From a virus: 29,900 nt of DNA. Under the pieces are notes generated by a model, which saw only the letters and a program-made list of their open reading frames with translations, had not been told where the DNA came from and did not search any database. This document shows, piece after piece, positions 22,965 to 29,900 of this stretch; the first letter of the stretch is position 1, and the number at the start of each line of letters is the position of its first letter. The translations under genes were made by a program, and so were the position numbers. The stretch is from the IMG/VR virus record IMGVR_UViG_3300010885_011866, positions 1 to 29,900 of that record, one strand, 5' to 3'.

Positions 22965-23395
22965 TTAAATGGATTGTATAGTTTGTCTATTAATCGCAAG
23001 ATAAAAAACAAAGCTACACCACATCCAAATCCCCAAAAGAATAACCTCCAATTAGTTTTAGACTTTTGTATCTTAGCTTCCTTATATATGTATTTATATT
23101 TTAACACATCCTGCTTAAGTACTTTTGTTTTATAACGGTATTCTATTCTTGTTTGCCATCTGGTCTTAGGCATCTCTAGGATTTGAATAATAGTATCCTT
23201 AGTTGTTATGAATTTCTCCCAAACTATAGTATCATTTTTAAAAACTGCTATACTATCTATAGTATTAATTTTGATAGTATCATTAGATATACTTAAGCCA
23301 AATTTAACAGCTTTCTTATAGTGATATTGTGCTTTTTTAGCATCTGAGCAGGAGCCTAACAGGCATAGTGCTATAATTGGTAGTATGTATCTCAT
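22961..23395 (-). CDS. Probable unimolecular spanin lipoprotein (144 aa)
   Basis: I start it at 23393-23395, where ATG overlaps the amidase TGA, not at 23428. The new N-terminus MRYILPIIALCLLGSC is a lipoprotein signal with lipobox LGSC and modified Cys16; Ser at +2 favours the outer membrane. The middle is beta/charged, and a C-terminal hydrophobic span (LFFWGFGCGVALFFILRLI, about 118-136) would anchor in the inner membrane. An outer-membrane lipid anchor plus inner-membrane C-terminal helix right after the endolysin is the layout of u-spanins such as T1 gp11, which fuse the two membranes in the last lysis step. Fusion activity is inferred. Confidence 0.76.
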   Translation of the reverse strand: MRYILPIIALCLLGSCSDAKKAQYHYKKAVKFGLSISNDTIKINTIDSIAVFKNDTIVWEKFITTKDTIIQILEMPKTRWQTRIEYRYKTKVLKQDVLKYKYIYKEAKIQKSKTNWRLFFWGFGCGVALFFILRLIDKLYNPFK

Positions 23396-24039
23396 AAATT
23401 CTCTAGCATTGCTATCATTCGTGGGCAAGGATATATATCGCTTTTATCGTGACGTACGCTATTATGTGTAAATATTCCCGGCTCTCCTCTTAAGGCTCTT
23501 TTGTCTATTCCAAAGATACTAGTAAAATAATCTCTAGGTATTTTATACTGATCACAAAGGTAAACTAGAAGCTGTCGGGTAGACTCTATTTGAGCATCTG
23601 TGTACATTTGCCAGTAGATGTGCCCTTTGTATGGTTTATCTAAGATAGTTAGCTGAGTGTAATCTACTTTACCACCTACATAGTTATAGTAATAACCGTT
23701 CTTTTTAGTTAGTGGCCCATAGTTACAGATCTCTATTCCTATAGATAATCTATCCAGGCTCCTGTAAGTTACTCCTGCCTCTTCAAATACTTCCTGTTTA
23801 AGGCCTAAGTGATAAGCCCAATTTTTGGAGCTGAAACATTGTACTATTGTGCCCTTGGAACCAATGATAAAAGCAGTGGCTACCCTTCCTACTTGCTGAT
23901 TAAAAAAGTTAGCTACAGATACTGCATCTGGTCCACCTGCTGTGTGGTGTAAGTAAATTTGTCTCTTATCTGTGAGCTCATCTACATACTGATCTTTAGA
24001 TAGTCTCTGTTGTACTATTCTGCTTATATCTAACTCCAT
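23392..24039 (-). CDS. Endolysin, N-acetylmuramoyl-L-alanine amidase (215 aa)
   Basis: This is an Amidase_2-type zinc amidase that cuts the glycan-peptide bond of murein. Zinc-ligand candidates are His31/His32 in YLHHTAGG, and His192/His197 with Cys205 in the segment THNSVRHDKSDIYPCP. Glu103 in IGIEICNYG lies in the core of the fold. There is no signal peptide, so release depends on the holin encoded just upstream. The start overlaps the holin end by 44 bp; the stop overlaps the spanin start. Confidence 0.92.
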   Translation of the reverse strand: MELDISRIVQQRLSKDQYVDELTDKRQIYLHHTAGGPDAVSVANFFNQQVGRVATAFIIGSKGTIVQCFSSKNWAYHLGLKQEVFEEAGVTYRSLDRLSIGIEICNYGPLTKKNGYYYNYVGGKVDYTQLTILDKPYKGHIYWQMYTDAQIESTRQLLVYLCDQYKIPRDYFTSIFGIDKRALRGEPGIFTHNSVRHDKSDIYPCPRMIAMLENL

Positions 24040-24487
24040 CTATATCTTGTTTAATTTCTTTTGATCTCCTAAGTAACTGCTTGAAAGCTGACCATATATC
24101 TATGCCTTTTACAGCCTTGTAATTTTCTGATATAGATAGTGTCTCGATGCTTACAAGGACTAATGATAATATCTTAGTTAACATCAAAGGCACTGAAAAG
24201 AATTTCATAATTATATCATTTAGAATCCAATAATCTATTAAATAGAATCCGATTACTGCTACTTCATATAAAAATAATTTTGATACAATAGCCGAAAGTT
24301 TTCTAGATGTAATTTTTATCTTTAGTTTTTTAGCTTTCCATATTCCTGTAAGTGTATCTAAAATAATAGCAAAACCAATCAAAAATAATATGCCTGAAAT
24401 TGGCAAAAAGAAAGCACCAATAACAGCTAATAGCTGTACCATTGATTGTTTAATTGATGCTAATAAGATGGCTAATTGTAGTCTCAT
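23996..24487 (-). CDS. Phage holin (163 aa)
   Basis: This membrane protein has hydrophobic spans near residues 17-46, 70-92 and 95-116 and a charged C-terminus. The DTLTGIWKAKKLKIKITSRK segment (44-63) is the signature of the Phage_holin_4-type family found in Firmicutes and Bacteroidota phages. It forms holes that release the amidase encoded next. The ATG overlaps the TGA of the connector gene (ATGA at 24484-24487), so lysis is coupled to the structural transcript. Confidence 0.86.
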   Translation of the reverse strand: MRLQLAILLASIKQSMVQLLAVIGAFFLPISGILFLIGFAIILDTLTGIWKAKKLKIKITSRKLSAIVSKLFLYEVAVIGFYLIDYWILNDIIMKFFSVPLMLTKILSLVLVSIETLSISENYKAVKGIDIWSAFKQLLRRSKEIKQDIDGVRYKQNSTTETI

Positions 24488-25050
24488 AGTATTAAGATAG
24501 CGTTGTTATATCCGTTTTCTAAGAAATTGCCACATAAACCGGTACATACATTTTGATATTGATTAATACAGCTACAGTTGTTAAACATAGGCCGTAAATC
24601 AGTATCTAAGTTAGTGGTAGAAATAAAAAGAGGAAAAAGGTTTCTATTTACTAGTAGCCATCTGATCAGTCTTTGCTCAAAAAAGCTAGCCTTCTGTGCA
24701 TAGTGCTCCATACCAAAAGCTACTTCATTCCGAGATACACTTGCTGAATAGTCACCGGACTGTGTTTGAAGTCCTTTGTTCTTAAGTTGGTAGGTTAATC
24801 CAAAAACCGCATCCTCAGCACTTCTCCAAGCAATTACAGGTTGAATAAATTCTACCAAATCAATCTCATCAGGCGTCAATAAAGTATTATTGTATTGAGC
24901 TAATAAGTAATTGTAAAAAGTGGTTCCTAAGATAGGTTGTATTCTAAGAGCTGCTTGAGTAGCAATATAAGGTGTTACATCAGTTACATCTACATTTGCA
25001 GTAATAGGAGTATTTACTTTTAAATAAGTTTCTGTTATAAAATATAGCAT
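24484..25050 (-). CDS. Head-tail connector (188 aa)
   Basis: The protein has the helical plan of an adaptor directly after the portal gene: LRIQPILGTTFYNYLLAQYN then EFIQPVIAWRSAEDAVFGL, the style of connectors such as DUF6712 in Bacteroidota phages. The C-terminus is unusual: four cysteines lie in CSCINQYQNVCTGLCG (about 158-173), which could bind metal or cross-link. It is joined to the portal by a TAATG overlap at 25048-25052 and to the holin by ATGA. Confidence 0.75.
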   Translation of the reverse strand: MLYFITETYLKVNTPITANVDVTDVTPYIATQAALRIQPILGTTFYNYLLAQYNNTLLTPDEIDLVEFIQPVIAWRSAEDAVFGLTYQLKNKGLQTQSGDYSASVSRNEVAFGMEHYAQKASFFEQRLIRWLLVNRNLFPLFISTTNLDTDLRPMFNNCSCINQYQNVCTGLCGNFLENGYNNAILIL

Positions 25051-26333
25051 TATGCAGGTGTATTATTAAGTGTTGGTAAATCAGCTAAGGCTCTTATTTC
25101 ATCCGGCGTCATATTATCTAATATTTTTTGAGCTATAGTAGGGTGCATAGCACTTATTAAATTATTTATTCTTGAAGCGTCTCCTTCTAATTCTACTATA
25201 GACTCATCTATTACTTGGAAATTATTAATTGTAAATTCGGCCGGTATCTTTGAGATAGTTAATAATTGATTAAAAATATGCTCTATGCATCCTCTTAACT
25301 CCATTACTACATTCTTTTCAAATATCACATAAGCTTGTTTTATATCTGCACCACCTCCAAGAGATCCTGTAGTTCTAACGCCCATTAGAATAGGATCAAT
25401 AGTATGAGCAAAGCAAATTTGTTCTGTGTTTAATTGTGAGGCCTCTTGGAATAACTTATCATTTCCGTTATTTGGAAGTGCTTCTATTTTAGGTAGTTGG
25501 TCTTGACTATTAGCAAAGAATGCAACAGCTTTTCCAGCATTAGCGGCTCCTTTTAATCGGTCTATAGTTTCTTTAATCATATGCTTTTCTTCCTCTGATT
25601 GTGGACGTTTTGGAAACATCATAGCAAAGGATGGAAAAACAGAATTTTGAATATTACTTTTAGCAAAGTAGGAAAGTTCACCGCTTAAAAATGCAAAATT
25701 TAAAGCCGAGGTGTATTGTGGTAGTGAATAGAAATCTTGGCCTAAAGATTTAATTTCATAACAATATAATTGTTCGGGATCTGAGCAAGTAATATGGTAA
25801 GGTTTGATGCTTATTATGTCTATGTTTGTACTCCAGTCATCACATAAATAATACATTTCTTTGAACCTTGAAATCCTTACCTTTTCAGGTGATATATTTT
25901 CTATTTTTACTAATCTCTTTTCATTATCAAAACATAATTTAAAATATATTCGATTATGTACAATTAATTGTTTTGTAACAGCTTTTACTATATGTTTTAA
26001 TTTTGTTTTTCTTTCAAACATATAGAGCTCTAATTTTTCCGTAGTTGTTAATTTATCAGTAGCTAAAGCAAAACCACCACCGATAACTGCGTTTGTTTTA
26101 TAATCGCAAATTGCTCCGTGAAGTGGACTAGAATAATACATTTGATTAAGTAGTTCTGGATATAGATTGTCATTTCCAAATCTCACCCACATATTAGTCG
26201 AGTACCTACCATTGACATAAGGCAAAGTTAAATTCCCTCTACCAACCGGAAGGAATGGAGTTGAAAAGGATTGATACCCTTCAACCATTTCTACCGTTTT
26301 ATTTTCTTTCTTAAAAAAGTTGTACCAAGCCAT
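25050..26333 (-). CDS. Portal protein (427 aa)
   Basis: This forms the dodecameric channel at the head vertex, docking site for terminase and connector. The core pattern is recognisable: LYPELLNQMYYSSPLHGAIC near residues 57-76, then a long alpha/beta body with ENISPEKVRISRFKEMYYLC, and MKETIDRLK-style helices near 250-260. The segment SLGGGADIKQAYVIFEKNV (330s) is the portal tail helix region. Length is close to that of other compact HK97/phi29-independent portals. It precedes the connector (TAATG) and follows the 116-aa protein. Confidence 0.85.
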   Translation of the reverse strand: MAWYNFFKKENKTVEMVEGYQSFSTPFLPVGRGNLTLPYVNGRYSTNMWVRFGNDNLYPELLNQMYYSSPLHGAICDYKTNAVIGGGFALATDKLTTTEKLELYMFERKTKLKHIVKAVTKQLIVHNRIYFKLCFDNEKRLVKIENISPEKVRISRFKEMYYLCDDWSTNIDIISIKPYHITCSDPEQLYCYEIKSLGQDFYSLPQYTSALNFAFLSGELSYFAKSNIQNSVFPSFAMMFPKRPQSEEEKHMIKETIDRLKGAANAGKAVAFFANSQDQLPKIEALPNNGNDKLFQEASQLNTEQICFAHTIDPILMGVRTTGSLGGGADIKQAYVIFEKNVVMELRGCIEHIFNQLLTISKIPAEFTINNFQVIDESIVELEGDASRINNLISAMHPTIAQKILDNMTPDEIRALADLPTLNNTPA

Positions 26334-26335
26334 AA

Positions 26336-26686
26336 TTAATCATAAATTGAATTTCCTACTGGTCCACTTACTACCATTCGGCCTTCTTCTATTACTACTC
26401 CTGTGGATTGTGCAATTGATAAAGGTAAAATATAAGGTGTTGAACTTTCGTATATTTGATAAATAAATTGTCCTTGTTTTAATGGGATATCTACAGGCTC
26501 ATTTAAAACAAAAAGATTGTATCTTTCCGGCCATAAACTAATATCTGCAGTAGTAAATAACTGAGTGATACTAGTAGTATTCATTTCATTGGTAAAAGCA
26601 AATAGATAATGAGGAGTAGGCACAGTAGTAACCTCTGTTAAGGTAAGCACAACTTGGTTAATAACTCCTTGCTCTATATATATCAT
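26336..26686 (-). CDS. Small structural protein next to portal (116 aa)
   Basis: This 116-aa, beta-rich protein (MIYIEQGVINQVVLTLTEVT and onward) resembles a widespread small protein found between portal and tail genes in Bacteroidota siphophages; no function is known to me. The leader contains AATATAGGTATG. A terminator-like hairpin lies just upstream, so it may have its own promoter or be expressed by read-through. Confidence 0.6.
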   Translation of the reverse strand: MIYIEQGVINQVVLTLTEVTTVPTPHYLFAFTNEMNTTSITQLFTTADISLWPERYNLFVLNEPVDIPLKQGQFIYQIYESSTPYILPLSIAQSTGVVIEEGRMVVSGPVGNSIYD

Positions 26687-26723
26687 ACCTATATTATATT
26701 ATAACTTTCAAATGTTTAGAAAT

Positions 26724-26751
26724 AAAAAAAGCCTCACATAATTGCAAGGCT
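26724..26751 (-). terminator. Terminator after tail-tube gene
   Basis: In minus-strand sense AGCCT at 26747-26751 pairs with AGGCT at 26730-26734 across a 12-base loop, followed by seven T (A run 26724-26730 on the plus strand). It lies about 23 bp after the tail-tube stop and could lower expression of the following genes. Confidence 0.72.
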
Positions 26752-26773
26752 AATTTTAAGCTTGTTAATTCTA

Positions 26774-27313
26774 TTAAGAAATTCCGATAGCAGATAAAGC
26801 TACAGGAGTCATATTAACTTCATAAGCCAAGTATTCATTCTCAGCTAATAAAGTAACATTATACTTAGAACCGTCTGCACGAGCAGTCCCAGAACCTTCA
26901 GCTACAGCGGTAACTTGCAAGTAAGGGAAATACCAATAAAGACCGTTAGCATCTAAAACTACAGCTGTAAGATACTGTTGTCCCGATCCCAAAATTTTGA
27001 TAGCTCTAGATTTAGCTGCTTCACGTCTTTGAAACATTAAAGAAATAGTTTGAGTAACAAAAGAACTACCATTAATTAAATCAATAGCAGCCTCTTCTGT
27101 AAACATAGAAGTATTTCTACGTATATATAAGTTTTCAAATAAAGTAGTTCCTGCTAAAGTGATAGCTGTAATAGACCATCCTGCACCCGCAGATGGGTCG
27201 GTTGGTGTAATAGATGCAATTTCTTCCTGTTGGTTAATCCATATTCCATAGATTCCCCCACTATTATTGTCGCAGCTTTTTAAAATCGCCTCGAGGGCTT
27301 GACAAGTTGGCAT
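26774..27313 (-). CDS. Probable major tail tube protein (179 aa)
   Basis: This 179-aa, soluble, Thr/Ala/Gly-rich protein follows the major capsid gene. Its strand pattern, long central helix segment (MFQRREAAKSRAIKILGSG) and beta C-terminus (YNVTLLAENEYLAYEV) fit a tail-tube protomer. It lies between two hairpins (27333-27348 and 26724-26751), a layout often used for highly produced virion proteins. Tube identity is inferred from pattern and context. Confidence 0.6.
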   Translation of the reverse strand: MPTCQALEAILKSCDNNSGGIYGIWINQQEEIASITPTDPSAGAGWSITAITLAGTTLFENLYIRRNTSMFTEEAAIDLINGSSFVTQTISLMFQRREAAKSRAIKILGSGQQYLTAVVLDANGLYWYFPYLQVTAVAEGSGTARADGSKYNVTLLAENEYLAYEVNMTPVALSAIGIS

Positions 27314-27332
27314 AATTTTAAGTTTTATATAA

Positions 27333-27348
27333 AGGGGGTTGCCCCCCT
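27333..27348 (-). terminator. GC-rich hairpin after the capsid gene
   Basis: AGGGGG at 27333-27338 and CCCCCT at 27343-27348 form a 6-bp stem with a 4-base loop. In minus-strand sense it lies 24 bp past the capsid stop and is followed by TTATATAAAA, so it is a weak terminator or mRNA-stabilising hairpin between capsid and tail-tube genes. Confidence 0.6.
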
Positions 27349-27371
27349 CTATGAATGAATATTAAGAATAA

Positions 27372-28295
27372 TTAAGAACCGTAAACGATGTCAGTTGGAT
27401 TAACATAGTTAAAGCCAATTTTCATATTTGCACGAGTACGGATGTAAGGCTCTGCAACAGTATCTGCTAAGTTTACAGCTCGTAGGTCAGAAGGGTCACC
27501 TTCACCATCAAAAAGATAAACGAGATTGTCCTTTAAAGTAATTACTAAATGGTCATTTGACATACCCGGGCAAAGAACTATTTTGATACCTAAGTAAGTT
27601 AAAGATAAATCTTGAGTGATATATGCATTAGTGTTACCACTAGCTACACCTAAACGATAGATATTTACCAATTGAGTAGGCAAAAAGATTCTCAAGTCAG
27701 CAGTACGTGATGCAATGTTAGCAGGTACTAAAGCAAATGCAGCCTCTAAGTCAGTTAATAACTGAGCAAAAGTAGGTGCAGGTGTCATAGCGTAAGGTAT
27801 AACATCTAAATCAGCTCCAAGTTGTACCTCGTAACCATCACATAAAGATAGTGGGTTAGCAGGAAGTAAAGAGCTATCACCTTGCCATCTTAAAGACTCA
27901 ATAGAACCATTAATTGAGTTAGCCATTTCTGACCAATAGAATGACATAAAAGATGCAACGGAAAAGTCACCGTTAGAACCTTGTGCCATTTGCAAAGAAA
28001 CAAAAGACTGCTCCAAATCAAATTGACACACCTGCGCCATTGAGCTTAAGGCACACACCGACATCGATTTTGCACTCAAAGTATCTGTAGGCGCAGTAAA
28101 AGCACAGGTTGAAGGTTGTAAAATGTCACCAAAAGTAACAGTACCAATTTTAACCTCAAATTTTACACCCGGTAAAGTACGGAAATTATCAACGATTTCG
28201 CTGTTTCCTAGGTAAGCTTGAGCGTAAAAGCTCTCTGCATTTGGTGTAAGAGTTGCCCCTGCACCGTTAACTAAATCAAATTTTAATTTTCTCAT
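27372..28295 (-). CDS. Major capsid protein, HK97-like (307 aa)
   Basis: The 307-aa protein follows the protease/scaffold gene and matches the plan of a short HK97-fold capsid protein. It has an N-terminal arm, a long spine-like helix region (QMAQGSNGDFSVASFMSFYW), an alpha/beta A-domain, and the late strand segment DNLVYLFDGEGDPSDLRAV and IRTRANMKIGFNYV. The leader is rich in CAA/AAC repeats (AACAATAACAAATAAAAC) and has no Shine-Dalgarno, typical of strong Bacteroidota leaders. A TATATTTA box lies about 36 bp upstream of the start. Confidence 0.8.
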   Translation of the reverse strand: MRKLKFDLVNGAGATLTPNAESFYAQAYLGNSEIVDNFRTLPGVKFEVKIGTVTFGDILQPSTCAFTAPTDTLSAKSMSVCALSSMAQVCQFDLEQSFVSLQMAQGSNGDFSVASFMSFYWSEMANSINGSIESLRWQGDSSLLPANPLSLCDGYEVQLGADLDVIPYAMTPAPTFAQLLTDLEAAFALVPANIASRTADLRIFLPTQLVNIYRLGVASGNTNAYITQDLSLTYLGIKIVLCPGMSNDHLVITLKDNLVYLFDGEGDPSDLRAVNLADTVAEPYIRTRANMKIGFNYVNPTDIVYGS

Positions 28296-28306
28296 TGTTT
28301 GTTGTT

Positions 28307-29257
28307 TTATTTGTTATTGTTAAATTTATTAAATATACTAAGTCTTTGTTGTACGCTTAACGCTACAGCCTCTTCCATAACCTCTTCTTCTGTTTCAGTA
28401 ACTAATGATTCTTCTAACTGATTTTTAAGGTCAGCTATCATAGCAACTAGTGCATCAACTTGTTCAGTAATAAATGGTCGAACTATTTCAATTATAGCTT
28501 CAGCGTCCATAGTAGGGTCAACAGCCATTGTTTCCTCCTCAACTACTTCTTCTTCCTCAACTACAGTATCTGCTAGTTCAGCCTCAACTACTTCTTCTTC
28601 TCTAATTTCGGTAATTTCACCATCAACAACAACGTAAATTTTGCCGTCAATTAAGTGTTCACCATCAGGTAATTTATTCATATTATTTAGTTTTAATTGT
28701 TTCTCTTCTTTTAATTTCATTCCAAGATAACCTTCTATTGAAAACCCTACTTGACCATCTGCTACTAATTGATTGTAATATTCTTTGTCAGTAACTTGAG
28801 CCGTTACCATTAGAGTCCCTTCCGGAACTTCAATACCAAAACTTGAATAAGCTTTATCTTCTTTTGGAGTGTCCACGATCCAGGCCTCAAGTATATATGC
28901 CGGGACTGTTTTATTGGTATCGTGTTCTAAATTGAACAAATCCTTATTAGACATATCACGCATAAATTTTGTGTGAATTTTTTCTATCTCCTCAATAGTA
29001 AATTTAACATAATATTCCTTACCATCTTCATCATCTTTTCGGTAAATTTCCATAGGAATAAGAGCCGGTGCTACTATTCGATACTTAACATCGTCTGTAA
29101 ATATCATAGGCTTAACCTGTGAATTGAATGCCATTCCCATCACTTTTATGGCCGGTGTTGAGGTGAAGGCTATTTGTTCAATGCCTAATTCCTCTCCATT
29201 TTCAGAGTATTCCGGGTCAATAGTAATTTTGTATACAGGTAAGTTATCTTTTGCCAT
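28307..29257 (-). CDS. XkdF-like prohead protease fused to acidic scaffold (316 aa)
   Basis: I use the ATG at 29255-29257; the longer reading frame to 29386 would overlap the divergent gene and adds a spurious N-terminus. Residues 1-180 match XkdF/Peptidase_S78_2-type proteases, with His112 in LEHDTNK and Ser173 in GFSIEGY as likely catalytic residues. Residues 215-316 are a Glu-rich, coiled scaffold (EEEEVVEEE) that would be cut away during maturation. An internal ATG (28679-28681, Met193) with an A-rich leader could start a free scaffold product. The leader holds AATATAGGTATG. Confidence 0.83.
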   Translation of the reverse strand: MAKDNLPVYKITIDPEYSENGEELGIEQIAFTSTPAIKVMGMAFNSQVKPMIFTDDVKYRIVAPALIPMEIYRKDDEDGKEYYVKFTIEEIEKIHTKFMRDMSNKDLFNLEHDTNKTVPAYILEAWIVDTPKEDKAYSSFGIEVPEGTLMVTAQVTDKEYYNQLVADGQVGFSIEGYLGMKLKEEKQLKLNNMNKLPDGEHLIDGKIYVVVDGEITEIREEEVVEAELADTVVEEEEVVEEETMAVDPTMDAEAIIEIVRPFITEQVDALVAMIADLKNQLEESLVTETEEEVMEEAVALSVQQRLSIFNKFNNNK

Positions 29258-29277
29258 ACCTATATTATAAAAATTTA

Positions 29278-29285
29278 TATATTTG
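29278..29285 (+). promoter_or_regulatory. Putative plus-strand -7 box
   Basis: TATATTTG at 29278-29285 is an exact fit to the Bacteroidota -7 box TAnnTTTG and lies 15 bases before the ATG at 29301. The closest TTTG upstream (29250-29253) is 24 bases away, longer than usual, so the -33 element is uncertain. It could drive the plus-strand chaperone pair. Confidence 0.5.
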
Positions 29286-29300
29286 TAAAAAAAAGAAATT

Positions 29301-29867
29301 ATGGTAACTATTTTAGGAAGGGAGATCCCCAACAAAATTGAAGAGCTAACTATTGAGCAGTTCGAATCAATTACAGACATTAACAATAATAAAGAGATAG
29401 ATCCTGTAGACAGGCACCTTCAAATCTTTGAGTATCTAGGAATCCCCGAAAAGGAATTCTTTGACTTTGATATAACAGATTTTATTGATATTGTTAAAGA
29501 ATTTAACACCGTTCCCGAGGCAATGGGTGATATTGAGCCTGTAGGAGTTTTGGAATTAGACGGATTCACCTATACAGCAGAGTTAAAGCTAACAGTTCGT
29601 GAGACAAAACTAATAGAAAAGATTGCTATTCATAAGCAGAAAGGATACATCTCGGATATGATGGCTGTAATGTTTAAAGCTGACCATCTAACAAAGGCAG
29701 AGCATTACTCCGAGGCACATCTTAAGTTAAAGTCTAAGCATATAAGAAAATTGAAAGCAGAGATATGTATTCCTTATATTATGTTTGTTGCTAACAAAAT
29801 AAAAAAACAAGTAGAGAATGCACCTACAGAAACAATAGAAAATGTACCTACCGAAGCAGTGGAGTGA
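29301..29867 (+). CDS. Putative tail assembly chaperone, first of pair (188 aa)
   Basis: This is a 188-aa plus-strand protein, divergent from the protease gene (43 bp apart). The N-terminal motif IPNKIEELTIEQFESI is shared with the next gene (PKQWSEITVEQFLEI), and both follow with an aspartate-rich D-I-x-D-x-x-x-I-V-K segment. The C-terminus is Lys-rich then acidic with a PTE-repeat-like tail. It ends in TGA within the terminal repeat; the next gene starts 26 nt earlier in the +1 frame. Chaperone identity is inferred from pairing and overlap; the opposite strand is unusual. Confidence 0.62.
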   Translation: MVTILGREIPNKIEELTIEQFESITDINNNKEIDPVDRHLQIFEYLGIPEKEFFDFDITDFIDIVKEFNTVPEAMGDIEPVGVLELDGFTYTAELKLTVRETKLIEKIAIHKQKGYISDMMAVMFKADHLTKAEHYSEAHLKLKSKHIRKLKAEICIPYIMFVANKIKKQVENAPTETIENVPTEAVE

Positions 29868-29900
29868 GATAACTGTAGAGCAGTTTCTGGAGATATCTGA
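29778..29900. repeat. Terminal direct repeat, right copy
   Basis: This is the second copy of the 123-bp terminal repeat, identical to bases 1-123. The window may have been cut at exactly 29,900, so the original overlap could be a few bases longer. Confidence 0.97.
29842..29900 (+). CDS. 5' end of second chaperone-like gene (truncated by window end)
   Basis: These bases repeat 65-123 and encode the first 19 codons of the 245-aa protein that is complete at 65-802. It is present twice only because of the terminal repeat. Confidence 0.9.
   Translation, partial: MYLPKQWSEITVEQFLEIS

Noticed and set aside
29258-29386. Upstream extension of the protease/scaffold gene by 43 codons
   Set aside because: The extra N-terminus is hydrophobic, unlike XkdF-type proteins, and would overlap the divergent plus-strand gene; the ATG at 29257 has the recurrent leader.
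1-29900. tRNA genes, CRISPR arrays and insertion sequences
   Set aside because: No cloverleaf-like segment, no spaced direct repeats and no transposase were noticed on reading; a tRNA scan would be needed to exclude a degenerate tRNA.

Overview
The window is an essentially complete, AT-rich (roughly one-third GC by eye) tailed-phage genome with siphovirus-type genes. The first 123 bases (1-123) recur exactly at 29778-29900, so the sequence closes into a circle of about 29,777 bp and two genes run across the cut. The host is most likely a member of the Bacteroidota. Evidence for this: AT-rich genes with A-rich leaders and few Shine-Dalgarno sites, TAnnTTTG-like promoter boxes, and structural proteins (baseplate hub, connector, XkdF-type protease, amidase/holin pair) of kinds I associate with Bacteroidota siphophages. 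No integrase, excisionase or full-length repressor is visible, so an obligately lytic life style is the simplest reading.

Nearly everything is on the minus strand and is read right to left. An early/replication block starts at a promoter near 21.8 kb. It begins with a run of tiny genes (21.75-20.6 kb), then a DnaA-C-domain-like protein, a winged-helix replication initiator carrying tandem 11-bp iterons inside its coding sequence, a RecA-fold (DnaB-like) ATPase, a PP-loop/PAPS-reductase-like enzyme, a NinG-like nuclease, a possible PD-(D/E)XK nuclease, and an ERF + YqaJ exonuclease + SSB-like recombination set interleaved with a Gp88-like cysteine protein. A sigma-factor-like protein, a ParB-fold protein and an ABC-ATPase/GNAT fusion lead into terS and terL (12.5-9.2 kb).

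Downstream of terL comes the tail module: tail/baseplate proteins, a 767-aa tape measure and completion proteins. It is followed, after the circular join, by the head module: XkdF-like protease/scaffold, major capsid, tail tube, portal and connector. The lysis cassette follows: holin, amidase and a lipoprotein with the layout of a unimolecular spanin. A DEDD exonuclease ends the run at a strong minus-strand terminator at 22.12-22.16 kb. A 436-bp non-coding region separates it from the early promoter.

The only plus-strand genes are two related proteins, probably tail-assembly chaperones, spanning the contig ends (29301 to 802). They form an inverted island between tail and head modules. The order is also unusual because, read in the direction of transcription, tail genes precede head genes. 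The most intriguing unexplained enzymes are the ParB and ABC-GNAT pair, the PP-loop enzyme and the Gp88-like protein. Together they could form a DNA-modification or counter-defence set, but that is inference.
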